64,000 nt of DNA, taken from contig JABDIN010000107.1 of assembly GCA_013003715.1 (NCBI GenBank), forward strand, positions 41,166 through 105,165, read 5' to 3'. A program made the position numbers and the translations under genes. Under the pieces are notes generated by a model. The model searched no databases. It was not told where the DNA came from and worked only from the letters and a program-made list of their open reading frames with translations. Positions 10,064-18,606 of this stretch are shown here, in pieces (positions within the stretch are counted from its first letter, which is position 1; each line of letters begins with the position of its first letter). This DNA comes from Desulfobacteraceae bacterium (GTDB taxonomy: Bacteria; Desulfobacterota; Desulfobacteria; Desulfobacterales; Desulfosarcinaceae).

Positions 10064-10132
10064 TTTATCGTTAAAGCCGTCCTTAAAATAGATAGCATAC
10101 CGTCATTTGATATTTGGGCTTTGTCATATGAC
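10050..10132 (+). repeat. Partial copy of a dispersed inverted-repeat family
   Basis: The segment from ttttcactttatcgttaaa to about 10132 matches the copy at 49.2 kb, including cttaaaatagatag. It also has the outer arm at 10094-10132 (atacc..catttga..tttgggctttgtcatatgac). Only one arm is present here; the other side has been replaced by the 5' end of the PBP gene. The repeat therefore forms the leader of that gene. Confidence 0.6.
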
Positions 10133-10282
10133 ATTACCTGATCTGTTTGCATCGGACCCTATTCCAACCCTATCAATTTTATATGCAATCACCCTGCCGC
10201 TATCTATCTCATATTGACTGTAAACGGAATTGATTGTAGATTAAGCGACCATTTTGTCAATATTCTTCTAAGGAGTGTTCAT

Positions 10283-10564
10283 ATGTCTCACCACGATCAT
10301 CATGACCACGGCGGCCATCATCACCACGATTCGGAAGACAGTTCCGGAGTTGAAAAAACCTTCGATGAGCGGCTGGTGGTGTTGCTGGATCATTGGATTA
10401 AGCATAACGACGATCATGCCCGTAATTATATGGATTGGGGGAGAAAAGCCGAAGAACACCAGTTGTCGGGGGTCGGTGCGCTGTTGAACGAAGCCGCCGA
10501 GATGACCCGGGCCATCAGCGAAAAGTTTGAAAAAGCGGCTGCCCTGGCCGGCAAGAAGCGATAA
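10283..10564 (+). CDS. Small histidine-rich protein, putative metal binding
   Basis: The 93-aa protein has nine histidines in its first 15 residues (MSHHDHHDHGGHHHHD). A helical domain follows with LLDHWIKHNDDHARNYMDWGRKA, itself carrying regularly spaced His and Asp. A strong ribosome-binding site (aaggag) precedes ATG 10283; a longer in-frame start at 10214 is less likely. The His tract suggests binding of Ni, Co or Zn. The position beside a corrinoid locus makes cobalt or nickel handling an attractive but unproven idea. No enzyme motif is visible. Confidence 0.7.
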   Translation: MSHHDHHDHGGHHHHDSEDSSGVEKTFDERLVVLLDHWIKHNDDHARNYMDWGRKAEEHQLSGVGALLNEAAEMTRAISEKFEKAAALAGKKR

Positions 10565-10574
10565 CCCGGGTATC

Positions 10575-11798
10575 TTATCGTTCATCCATTTTCCGGATCA
10601 GGTCATTGGGGACCAGCGGTGAAGTTATGGTGATATGCACATGGCTGCCGGGCTGGGCGAAATCCCGGCGTTCACCGTCCGGACCGGTAATTTCCTTTAT
10701 GGTATCCATCTGAGCGGGCCCTGTGCGGGGAAGTACTTCAATGGTATCGCCCCGGAAAAACTTGTTTCTGGCTTCCACCAGCGTGCCGGGGGCGGACGTT
10801 TTCTCGAGGACTTTTGCCAGAAAGGTATGGCTGTTTTCACTTTCGGCGCGATGATTCATGATCTCCTGCCCCGGGTCGCCGAAATAGAATCCGGTGCAAT
10901 AGCCGCGATGGCTGATGTGCTGTAATTCCGTTTTCCATCGCGGATCGGCGACATAGGCGTCTGGGTTTTCGTAATAGGCATCTATGGCCTCCCGGTACGT
11001 TTTCACCACTGCACCCACGTAGTGGATACCCTTCATCCGTCCTTCTATTTTCAATGATGAGATTCCCGCTTCGATCATCTCGCGTATATGGTCGATCATG
11101 CACAAGTCCCTGGAATTGAAAATATAGGTGCCCGAGGCATCTTCGGAAACCGGAAAAAATTCTCCGGGACGTTTCTCTTCCATCACGGCATATTTGAAGC
11201 GGCAGGGATGACAGCACATGCCCTGGTTACTGGGGCGACCGGCCATGAAATTGCTCAACAGGCACCGCCCGGAATAGGATACGCACATGGCTCCATGGAC
11301 AAATGCCTCGACTTCGATATCGGTGTTTTCACCGATTTGTCTTATTTCAGCCAACGACAGCTCCCTGGCCACATTGCATCGGCCGGCGCCGAGGCTTTCC
11401 CAAAACCGGACGGTGTCGTAATTGGTGGTGTTGGCTTGGGTGCTGATGTGGATCGGTGTAGCCGGCAGATATTTTTTTGCAGCCATGAGAATAGCCGGAT
11501 CCGCCACAATCACCGCATCGGGCTGAATGTCCGAAAGACTTTTCAGAAAGGCCTGCATGGGTTTCAGGTCCTGGTTTTTCGGATAGATGTTGCAGGCGAC
11601 ATAGACCTTTGTATGGTGTTTGTGGGCGAAGGCAACGGCCTCATCCATCTCCGCCAATGAGAAGTTGCCGGAAAAGTTTCTCAGGCTGAAGGATTTTCCA
11701 GCCAGATAAACGGCATCGGCACCATAGTGGACGGCGATTTCGAGTTTTTCAAAGTTGCCGGCAGGGGCCAGCAGTTCCACTTTTTTGTCCGCAGACAT
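10575..11798 (-). CDS. Peptidase U32 family protein (TrhP/YegQ-like)
   Basis: The 407-aa protein begins with the family N-terminus VELLAPAGNFEKLEIAVHYG. It contains the U32 signature EAFVHGAMCVSYSGRCLLS followed by GMCCHPC, the conserved cysteines thought to hold a cluster. Members of this branch (TrhP, formerly YegQ) act in prephenate-dependent hydroxylation of tRNA wobble uridine, not in proteolysis. The C-terminal domain (about 330-407) is the usual beta-barrel extension. It lies 3 bp downstream of the CbiR-like gene on the same strand, so the two are probably co-transcribed. Confidence 0.88.
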   Translation of the reverse strand: MSADKKVELLAPAGNFEKLEIAVHYGADAVYLAGKSFSLRNFSGNFSLAEMDEAVAFAHKHHTKVYVACNIYPKNQDLKPMQAFLKSLSDIQPDAVIVADPAILMAAKKYLPATPIHISTQANTTNYDTVRFWESLGAGRCNVARELSLAEIRQIGENTDIEVEAFVHGAMCVSYSGRCLLSNFMAGRPSNQGMCCHPCRFKYAVMEEKRPGEFFPVSEDASGTYIFNSRDLCMIDHIREMIEAGISSLKIEGRMKGIHYVGAVVKTYREAIDAYYENPDAYVADPRWKTELQHISHRGYCTGFYFGDPGQEIMNHRAESENSHTFLAKVLEKTSAPGTLVEARNKFFRGDTIEVLPRTGPAQMDTIKEITGPDGERRDFAQPGSHVHITITSPLVPNDLIRKMDER

Positions 11799-11801
11799 AA
11801 T

Positions 11802-12614
11802 TTATATCTCCTGGTGTTCCGTAATGAATTCCGACCGGCGCTGTTTCAGGAATAATAAGGATGATATAAGGGCGGGTTCTGCGAACACCTCCACGGATAC
11901 CGTCCCCGTATAGGTGGACAGAATCTCTCTGACGCGCTGCCATTGACTATCCGGAAGTTGATCCAGCCCCAGGTGGTCGATACCGTTTTGCACGCCATGC
12001 AGGTGCATGATCGCTGTTTTGTCCCGGTACCGGCCGTACAATTGCGCCATATCATATTGATACCGGATCAGATGCCCGATATCCAGGCACACCGGCAGGT
12101 CCCATTCCCGTATCACCGGTTCGACCCATTCAAACGGATAATCAAGTGTTTCGATGGACAAGGCTTTCGGATCCACCCCGCTATCGAATAACCGGGTCAG
12201 GCTTTCACGGTGCCTTGACATCCGGGCGAAAATTCCACGGTTCGAAATATCATCCGGATGCCACATAAGGTGCAAGGTATGTGTGGATGCCTTCAGCGGC
12301 GCAACAATGTCCAGGACCTGTTTCATCCGGTGGACGGCACTCCTGCGCAGATGGTCGTCCGCATGACCCAGGTCAAGGTCCGCGGGCAGGTGCACATTAT
12401 ATCCGATATCCAAATCCGCCCCGAGTTGCACCAGTTCGTCGATGCTGTGTTTCGGCGGCAGATGAACCATGTCACGGCCTTCGAAAAACAGCAGTTCGAT
12501 TTCATCCACGATCGGTGCCAACCGGCGCACATTGGGAACATAGTCGTCGGGATAGATAAAACTCGTGGTGCCGATGCGAAACGGAAAAGCCCCTTTGCTC
12601 ACAGGTGGATGCAT
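11802..12614 (-). CDS. cbiR: CbiR-like cobamide remodelling phosphodiesterase
   Basis: The 270-aa protein is a TIM-barrel member of the sugar-phosphate isomerase/AP-endonuclease 2 superfamily. It starts FRIGTTSFIYPDDYVPNVRR, with likely metal ligands in ELLFFE, YNVHLP, LHLMWHP, SIETLD, CLDIGHL and MHLHG. The N-terminal pattern matches what I recall of CbiR, which removes the nucleotide loop from cobamides so that the lower ligand can be exchanged. The aaggag site before ATG 12614 is strong. Its position next to cbiB and cobS supports corrinoid work; a generic xylose-isomerase-like enzyme is the alternative. Confidence 0.75.
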   Translation of the reverse strand: MHPPVSKGAFPFRIGTTSFIYPDDYVPNVRRLAPIVDEIELLFFEGRDMVHLPPKHSIDELVQLGADLDIGYNVHLPADLDLGHADDHLRRSAVHRMKQVLDIVAPLKASTHTLHLMWHPDDISNRGIFARMSRHRESLTRLFDSGVDPKALSIETLDYPFEWVEPVIREWDLPVCLDIGHLIRYQYDMAQLYGRYRDKTAIMHLHGVQNGIDHLGLDQLPDSQWQRVREILSTYTGTVSVEVFAEPALISSLLFLKQRRSEFITEHQEI

Positions 12615-12875
12615 GTATCTCCTTCCAATGGTGGCGCATTACTATCAATGTTCGATTGCCGGTTCAACCTGTTTTGACATGCCGGCGCGATTCTTCGGTA
12701 AATCATAAAGATCGTTGGGGAAACTCAAGGAAAATCAAAATACGGCGATATAAAGATTAATATGAAACCGAAATTCATAAATGAGATTGATAAGAAAGCC
12801 CCTGTTTTTCTTCCGGTCGGTCCCCGCCATGGTCGACTGCGGAAGGAATCATGGGAGCAGACCGGAGGTGACAGC

Positions 12876-13241
12876 TTGGAAAATAAGGGAGCGGACAGAC
12901 GACGGAAAACCCGGGTCTCGTTTGATACGGATGTGATCATCCGCGTCGATGGCTCGGATGTGTCGGCACAGGCGGATTCAAAAGATATTTCGATCAACGG
13001 CATGTTTGTGAATACGGACGCCGACATCGCCGTGGACACTCTCTGTGATATCGATATCATACTCGGCGCCAACACCGAGGGCCTGGCCATCAAGGTGAAA
13101 GGCAAAGTGGTCCGGAAACAGGAAAATGGTTTGGGGATCTCATTTGAATCCGTGGCAATGGACAGCTATATCCATTTGAAAAATTTGCTCCGGTTCAACG
13201 CGGATGATCCCGATGCCATCGAGAGCGAAACCTTCGAATAG
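12876..13241 (+). CDS. PilZ-domain protein, putative c-di-GMP receptor
   Basis: The predicted 121-aa protein is essentially one PilZ domain. It has the arginine cluster DRRRKTRVSF and the downstream DISINGMF motif ([D/N]xSxxG), the two elements that bind cyclic di-GMP. I choose TTG 12876 because a textbook ggaggtg site lies 5 nt upstream. The frame continues to ATG 12762, but that start has no ribosome-binding site and the extra residues look non-coding. It interrupts the minus-strand B12 genes on the opposite strand and converges with cbiB. The partner or output is unknown. Confidence 0.85.
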   Translation: MENKGADRRRKTRVSFDTDVIIRVDGSDVSAQADSKDISINGMFVNTDADIAVDTLCDIDIILGANTEGLAIKVKGKVVRKQENGLGISFESVAMDSYIHLKNLLRFNADDPDAIESETFE

Positions 13242-13257
13242 GGGTCTGGATTAAAAT

Positions 13258-14226
13258 TTAGTATAATAACCGCTGCCCCATCCACCATATCCCCCCGAAT
13301 GCTGCAGCCGCCAATAGCGATGCCAGCAGCATCAGGTCGCAGGCCTGTTTGATGTGTTTGAACGCCACCTCCGGAAATGACTTGCCGATATACGGTTTAT
13401 CCACCACCTCTCCATGGTAGACATTCGGTCCGTTGAGCCTTACGCGCAACGCGCCGGCCACCGCCGCTTCCGGGAAACCGGCGTTGGGGCTGGTGTGGTT
13501 TTTTCCTTCGGCCAATGCGGTCGCCAATGACGATGAGCCGGATTTGTTTAACATCCGGGCGGCCAGGGCGATAAACAAAAAACTCAGCCGGGCCGGGATA
13601 TAATTGGCCACATCATCGATCCTGGCCGCTGCCTTGCCGAATTCCGCATACCGGTCATTTTTATACCCAATCATGGAATCCAATGTATTGATCATTTTAT
13701 ACGTCATGGCCAGCGGTGCGCCGCCGATGACTGCAAAAAAAAGGGGGGACAGGAATCCGTCCACGTAATTCTCGGCCACCGTCTCCACCGCCGCCCGGGC
13801 CACGCCCTTTTCGGTCAGGTGACCGGTTTCCCGCCCCACGATCATGCCGACGCTGCGTCGGGCACCATCCAGATCGCGGCCTATCAGCCGTTCCCATACC
13901 GCCATGGCCGCTTTTTCCAGTGAACGGGCGGATATGCAATAGAAAACAAGGATCACTTCCACACCCCCGCCCACCCACGGATGAATGAGAAACGCCGTCC
14001 GAACCACCAGCCAGGTGATCGTCCAGGTGGCGCCGATGAGCACAGCGGCAAATAAAAATCCGGACGACCCCGGATGAATCCGAAGGGGTCTGAATACCGG
14101 TTCAAACCTCTCGATGGCCAGCCCCATCCATCGGATCGGATGCGGGAGGAAGAGCGGGTCGGCGATCATCAAATCAAGCACAACGGCAAGGGGGATGATG
14201 TACCCCGCGGACAATAACGGCATCAT
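13258..14226 (-). CDS. cbiB: Adenosylcobinamide-phosphate synthase
   Basis: This membrane enzyme joins adenosylcobyric acid to (R)-1-amino-2-propanol phosphate, making adenosylcobinamide phosphate. The 322-aa protein has the family start LDLMIADPLFLPHPIRWMG, the TVAENYVDGFLSPLFFAVIGG core and MINTLDSMIGYKNDRYAEFG. Several membrane helices and the usual AAAAFGGIWW-like tail are present. It follows the threonine-phosphate decarboxylase gene by 13 bp, the partner that makes the aminopropanol phosphate. Confidence 0.96.
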   Translation of the reverse strand: MMPLLSAGYIIPLAVVLDLMIADPLFLPHPIRWMGLAIERFEPVFRPLRIHPGSSGFLFAAVLIGATWTITWLVVRTAFLIHPWVGGGVEVILVFYCISARSLEKAAMAVWERLIGRDLDGARRSVGMIVGRETGHLTEKGVARAAVETVAENYVDGFLSPLFFAVIGGAPLAMTYKMINTLDSMIGYKNDRYAEFGKAAARIDDVANYIPARLSFLFIALAARMLNKSGSSSLATALAEGKNHTSPNAGFPEAAVAGALRVRLNGPNVYHGEVVDKPYIGKSFPEVAFKHIKQACDLMLLASLLAAAAFGGIWWMGQRLLY

Positions 14227-14239
14227 CTTGTTTCTTCCT

Positions 14240-15334
14240 TTATTGGGACAGAGTCATTTTTTCAGTCAATTCCAGCAAAGACGCGGACAACAGCCGGTTT
14301 GTCGCCGGTTTTTTGAGCGACACCCGGATATATTGATCCGACAACCCGATGAAGTTCGAGCAGTTCCGGATCAATATTTTCTGTTCAGCCAAGGCATCAC
14401 ATATGCACCCGGCGGTGACGGACGTCGGCAGTTTGCCCAACAAAAAGGAGGTCGGACTGTCAAACCATTGGATCAGGGAGGGGTGTGGGAAGCTGTCCAT
14501 AAACGCCTTTCTTTCGCCGTCCAGAAAGCGGCAGGTATCGTGGATGAATCCATCGACTTTGTTATTTTCGGTCATCAGGTAGTGAACGGCGACCTGGGCC
14601 GGTGAGTTCACACTCCAGGGCAACATGAATTTTTGTAATTTTTCAATGATGTCCAGGGAGGATTTGATGAATCCGATGCGCAATCCCGGAATCCTGAATA
14701 TTTTGGACATGGAGTTCAATACCGCCAGGTTGGGCAGGTCGCTACGGATCATACTGAAATCGTCTGCGGCCTTGACAAACGGCAAGTAGGATTCATCCAC
14801 GATAAAACAGGTTCCCGGGTGCTTGCGGATGATCTTCTCCAGAACGGTTTTCTCGAGAATCGCGCCGGTGGGGTTGTTGGGATTGCAGACGAACACGGAA
14901 CCCACTTCCCCGGCCATTGCATCGAGCCGGTCAAGATCCGGTTGAAAATCGGCTTCGGCCCGTGAGAGGAGATGAACGCTACGGCATCCGTGCATCTCAC
15001 AGGCATCCTGGTAGTCCGAGTAGGTGGGCGACAGGATGAGAGCGGTTTTTAAATTCAAAGCCAGGGGCAGGGCGTATATGAGTTGGGTGGTGCCGTTGCC
15101 GGCCAGAACCACATTCGGCGCCACCTTGTGATACCGGGCGAAAGCGTCGATGATGCCCGCTGAATCGGCTTCGGGCAAGGCTGTCATGTCTTCGAGATGT
15201 GATTGGATCCGTGTCATCATCTCCGGCATCGGTCCCAAAGGATTCACATTGCTGCTCATATCGATGATATCCCGGGCCCGGCATCCCAACCGCCTGGCCA
15301 GAGCGTAGATGTTTCCACCGTGTCCCCGGATCAT
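14240..15334 (-). CDS. cobD: L-threonine-O-3-phosphate decarboxylase (CobD, PLP enzyme)
   Basis: The enzyme makes (R)-1-amino-2-propanol O-2-phosphate, the linker for the nucleotide loop of cobamides. It is a class-I aminotransferase-fold PLP protein with GNGTTQLIYALP, CNPNNPTGA and the Schiff-base lysine in SMSKIFRIPGLRIG. Sequence alone cannot fully separate it from histidinol-phosphate aminotransferase. The context, directly upstream of cbiB, makes CobD the better call. I start at ATG 15334, which sits just behind a G-rich ribosome-binding tract; an in-frame GTG at 15352 exists. Confidence 0.88.
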   Translation of the reverse strand: MIRGHGGNIYALARRLGCRARDIIDMSSNVNPLGPMPEMMTRIQSHLEDMTALPEADSAGIIDAFARYHKVAPNVVLAGNGTTQLIYALPLALNLKTALILSPTYSDYQDACEMHGCRSVHLLSRAEADFQPDLDRLDAMAGEVGSVFVCNPNNPTGAILEKTVLEKIIRKHPGTCFIVDESYLPFVKAADDFSMIRSDLPNLAVLNSMSKIFRIPGLRIGFIKSSLDIIEKLQKFMLPWSVNSPAQVAVHYLMTENNKVDGFIHDTCRFLDGERKAFMDSFPHPSLIQWFDSPTSFLLGKLPTSVTAGCICDALAEQKILIRNCSNFIGLSDQYIRVSLKKPATNRLLSASLLELTEKMTLSQ

Positions 15335-15371
15335 ATCCCCCCCATTTGCCACCGTAAAAATAAAAAACCCA

Positions 15372-15724
15372 GAATTTCATATAAAATCATATGTATAAAA
15401 TCCAAAACGAATCCATTCCCAATCGGATTGCCGCCAGGTATTGTTTTAAATTTTGTCATTTAAAATTGATTTAAAATTTAAAAGTATTTCAAATTTATCG
15501 TTCATGCCCGAAATTTACCGCGATGAGCAGCAGCCATGTCCCCAGACCATATCCTTGCCATTCACCTGCCTGAAATTATAAATCGCTGAATTTCAAATGA
15601 AATCAAAAGTGCAAGGTCCAAAACGAGCCCATTCCCAATCGGGTTGCCACCAGGTATTGTTTTAAATTTTGTCATTTAAAATTGATTTCAAATTTAAAAG
15701 TATTTCAAATTTATCACTCATGCC
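15372..15724 (+). repeat. Two-copy 216-bp-period direct repeat in the cobS-cobD gap
   Basis: Two copies of about 137 bp, at 15372-15508 and 15588-15724, are highly similar and exactly in register at a 216-bp offset. Shared blocks include ccaaaacga, attcccaatcgg and ccaggtattgttttaaattt. Each holds an AT-rich inverted repeat (first copy TTTTAAATTTT at 15444-15454 against AAAATTTAAAA at 15473-15483). The right copy runs into the last codons of cobS, and the left copy keeps a weak echo of that cobS end. No gene is visible in the 383-bp gap between the cobD start and the cobS stop. Confidence 0.8.
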
Positions 15725-16449
15725 CCCCATTTTGCCGCCATGACGAGCAACATCCCGGCCTCATTGATCTCGATCAGGGCACCCAGCATATCTCCGGTCA
15801 TGCAATTCACCTTTTTTTTGTAGTAAAACAGTACACCAAAGGTGATGGTCAGGTGCATCAGGATGAGTATACTGCCGCGAATACCCATGAACATGGACAA
15901 TGCCACCGGCACCAGTGCCCAGATATAATTCAGCGGTTTGATCCGGAAGGTGAAGAAGTCCTTACCGAGCCCGCCCTCCGGACGGCCATACGGCAGGAAT
16001 TGGGTACCGAATATGGCGCTGGTCCTGGACAATGCGGGAATTATCAGAATGGCCAGTGGCCGATGGGCATCCATTGCGGTAAACCCCGCCCATTTGGCGG
16101 CCAGGCATAAGACCACGGCCACCACCCCCATGGCGCCCACACGGCTGTCTTTCATGATCTCCAACGCCCGGTCCACCGGCCGTTGTCCGTACAATCCATC
16201 CGCCGTGTCCGCCACCCCGTCCAGGTGCAATGCGCCGGTGATCAGCGCAAGAATCGCTATGTCCAGGATTGAGGCGACCGGCGACGGCCAGATCCGGATG
16301 AACACCTGATCGCATACCGCCACAATGGCGCCGATGAGCAAGCCCACCACCGGAAAAAACGGCGTCATGGCTTTCGGATTAAATTCAAGATTCCGGCCCA
16401 CCGGTATTATCGTAAAAAAACCGATGGTCGCCTTTAAGTGATTAAACAT
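15718..16449 (-). CDS. cobS: Adenosylcobinamide-GDP ribazoletransferase (cobalamin synthase)
   Basis: This inner-membrane enzyme joins adenosylcobinamide-GDP with alpha-ribazole (or its phosphate) to complete the cobamide. The 243-aa protein has the family signature GALHLDGVADTADGLYG (metal-binding Asp residues), then MKDSRVGAMGVVAVVL, and several transmembrane helices. The frame opens at GTG 16479, but ATG 16449 (MFNHLKATIGFFT) matches the usual start. Its 3' end overlaps the right copy of the 216-bp direct repeat. It follows cobU by about 50 bp. Confidence 0.95.
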   Translation of the reverse strand: MFNHLKATIGFFTIIPVGRNLEFNPKAMTPFFPVVGLLIGAIVAVCDQVFIRIWPSPVASILDIAILALITGALHLDGVADTADGLYGQRPVDRALEIMKDSRVGAMGVVAVVLCLAAKWAGFTAMDAHRPLAILIIPALSRTSAIFGTQFLPYGRPEGGLGKDFFTFRIKPLNYIWALVPVALSMFMGIRGSILILMHLTITFGVLFYYKKKVNCMTGDMLGALIEINEAGMLLVMAAKWGA

Positions 16450-16497
16450 ATTCAATTGAACCCCTGTTTCGTTGCACACGGAATTTCTAAGTATTTC

Positions 16498-17028
16498 TCA
16501 TTTTATCTTCACCGCTATTCCCGCCACCATCCAGAAGACGGTGTCACAGGCCGCGGCCAGTCGCTGATTGGCAAGACCGGCCGTGTCCCGGAATTGTCGT
16601 GCCATGGCGTTTTCCGGCACGATACCGGCGCCGACCTCGTTGGACACCAGGATGATGGGAGATTTTGAACGGCCAAGGGCGTCGGCGAGCCGGTCAACCC
16701 TTACCAGAATGTCGTCCTGGGACAGGTCCTCCAGCATCAAATTGGTGAGCCAAAGGGTGATGCAGTCCACGAGCATTATGCCGTAGTGTCCGCTTTTTTC
16801 AGCAATGGTTTCCGGAAGCCGGGTGGGAATTTCCAGGGTGTCCCAGGTATTGTCCCGTTCCGCCTGATGCCGGCGTACCCGCGCCGTCATTTCCTCATCC
16901 CGCGGGACACAGGTGGCGATAAACCCTTTTTTAGCGGTGGAGATTCCATCGGCCAGCGTCAGGGCATGCCTGCTTTTACCGCTTTTGCATCCGCCGACGA
17001 CCAGTTCGTTTGAGAATTTTGCGTTCAT
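16498..17028 (-). CDS. cobU: Adenosylcobinamide kinase / adenosylcobinamide-phosphate guanylyltransferase
   Basis: The bifunctional enzyme phosphorylates adenosylcobinamide and activates it with GTP for CobS. The 176-aa protein opens with the P-loop GGCKSGKSRHAL. It has the RRHQAERDNTWDTLEIP segment containing the histidine that becomes guanylylated in the family, then LVDCITLWLTNLM and LVSNEVGAGIVP. Length and motif order are normal. It sits between cobQ and cobS on the minus strand. Confidence 0.97.
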   Translation of the reverse strand: MNAKFSNELVVGGCKSGKSRHALTLADGISTAKKGFIATCVPRDEEMTARVRRHQAERDNTWDTLEIPTRLPETIAEKSGHYGIMLVDCITLWLTNLMLEDLSQDDILVRVDRLADALGRSKSPIILVSNEVGAGIVPENAMARQFRDTAGLANQRLAAACDTVFWMVAGIAVKIK

Positions 17029-17082
17029 AAAAAACCCGATTCCTTTTTACGCTTTATGAGGTCCGATTCTTTTCTCCAGGGG

Positions 17083-18606
17083 TCAATGGTCCAATGCCTT
17101 GTCGACCAACGCCTTTATGGCGGCCATATCAACATGCCGGGCGGTATGTTCAGCGAGCAGTTCGTATTGCTTGTCCTTTGCCGGAGCGCCGCCGGTTTCA
17201 GGCACATCTATCCGGGAAAGACCGATTTGCGCCAGCCATTTGGCGGTGATACCCGCTGTATCAAAAAAACCGTGGATGTAGGTGCCCAGGACACGGCCGT
17301 TGTCTCCGGCGCAGCCGTCATGTCCGGTTGCGGGCTTGCCGTTCCGGGTATGAACGTCCAACAGGCAGGTACCGCCGAGGTGTTCGGTCCGGCCCATGTG
17401 TATTTCATAGCCCTCGCCGGGCGTATCCTCCCAGTTGAAGCATGTCCGGGTGGTGGTCTTCGGCGCTTTCAACACGGTTCGTATGGGCAGGAGACCGAGT
17501 CCGGGCGTCGTACCGGGCGGACCTTCGATACCATCGGGGTCCGCCACATATTCACCCAGCATCTGGTAGCCGCCGCAAATACCCAGAATCCGACCCCCGT
17601 TTTCAACATAGAATCGGAGATGCGACACCCATGTTGATGCGAACAACCACTCCAGGTCATGCCGTGTGTTTTTCGTCCCCGGTAGGATCACCGCCCGGAA
17701 CATGGAAAGGGCTTGCGGCTGTTCAACGAAATGAAGGGACACCCCGTCAATAACGGCCAGGGGGTCAAAATCCGTGAAATTGGCGATATGCGGAATCCGG
17801 AGCACCGCCACGGCCGCTTTGTCCGCGTCCGCAATGTGCACCGGTTTCGGGCTTTCGATGACCACCGAATCCTCAGGATCGATATGAATGTGGGAGTAAT
17901 GGGGCAAGACGCCGAAAACCGGTTTGCCGGTCTGCTGTTCGATCCATTGTACACCGTCCTTGAACAGGTTGATATCCCCCCGGAAGCGGTTGACGATGAA
18001 CCCGGCGATTCTCTGACGGTTTTTTTCAGGCAGGCATGCCAGCGTCCCCACCAATTGTGCGAAAATACCGCCCCGGTGAATATCGCCCACGAGGATGACC
18101 GGACAATCCGCAACCTCGGCGATGCGAAAATTCACGATATCGTGATCCATGAGATTGACCTCGGCACACGATCCCGCACCTTCAATGACCACCAGGTCAT
18201 AATCCTCCCGCAACCGGTTCAGGGCATCACAGGCGGCTTTGAATAACCGCTCTTTTTTGCGGTGGTACTCCGCCGCGGTGTTGTTTTCCAAGGCCCGCCC
18301 CATGAGTACGACCTGGGAACCCACATCACTGGTGGGTTTGAGGAGGATGGGATTCATGTCCACTTGGGGGGCGATACGCGACGCCTCGGCCTGAACGATC
18401 TGGGCCCGCCCCATTTCAAGGCCTTCAGGGGTCACACCGGAGTTATTGCTCATGTTCTGGGCCTTATAGGGCGCCACATGGAAACCCTGGTTGGCGAACC
18501 ACCGGCAGACAGCCGTTGCGACGATGCTTTTGCCCACATCCGAACCGGTGCCGAATACGGCTATGCAAGGCGCTTTGGAGTTCTGATCACAATTCATATT
18601 TGGCAC
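17083..18606 (-). CDS. cobQ: Cobyric acid synthase (CobQ/CbiP)
   Basis: The glutamine-dependent enzyme amidates adenosylcobyrinic acid a,c-diamide at four side chains. The 507-aa protein has an N-terminal ATPase of the dethiobiotin-synthetase fold (FGTGSDVGKSIVATAVCRWF, then ARIAPQ/NPILLKP). A C-terminal class-I glutamine amidotransferase follows, with nucleophile Cys in GICGGYQMLG and His in GTYIHGFFD. GTG 18606 has a good agagga site and overlaps the end of cbiH by 20 nt; ATG 18597 is also possible. Confidence 0.96.
   Translation of the reverse strand: MPNMNCDQNSKAPCIAVFGTGSDVGKSIVATAVCRWFANQGFHVAPYKAQNMSNNSGVTPEGLEMGRAQIVQAEASRIAPQVDMNPILLKPTSDVGSQVVLMGRALENNTAAEYHRKKERLFKAACDALNRLREDYDLVVIEGAGSCAEVNLMDHDIVNFRIAEVADCPVILVGDIHRGGIFAQLVGTLACLPEKNRQRIAGFIVNRFRGDINLFKDGVQWIEQQTGKPVFGVLPHYSHIHIDPEDSVVIESPKPVHIADADKAAVAVLRIPHIANFTDFDPLAVIDGVSLHFVEQPQALSMFRAVILPGTKNTRHDLEWLFASTWVSHLRFYVENGGRILGICGGYQMLGEYVADPDGIEGPPGTTPGLGLLPIRTVLKAPKTTTRTCFNWEDTPGEGYEIHMGRTEHLGGTCLLDVHTRNGKPATGHDGCAGDNGRVLGTYIHGFFDTAGITAKWLAQIGLSRIDVPETGGAPAKDKQYELLAEHTARHVDMAAIKALVDKALDH

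Noticed and set aside
12762..12875. N-terminal 38 residues of the longer PilZ reading frame
   Set aside because: TTG 12876 has a strong Shine-Dalgarno at ideal spacing while ATG 12762 has none.
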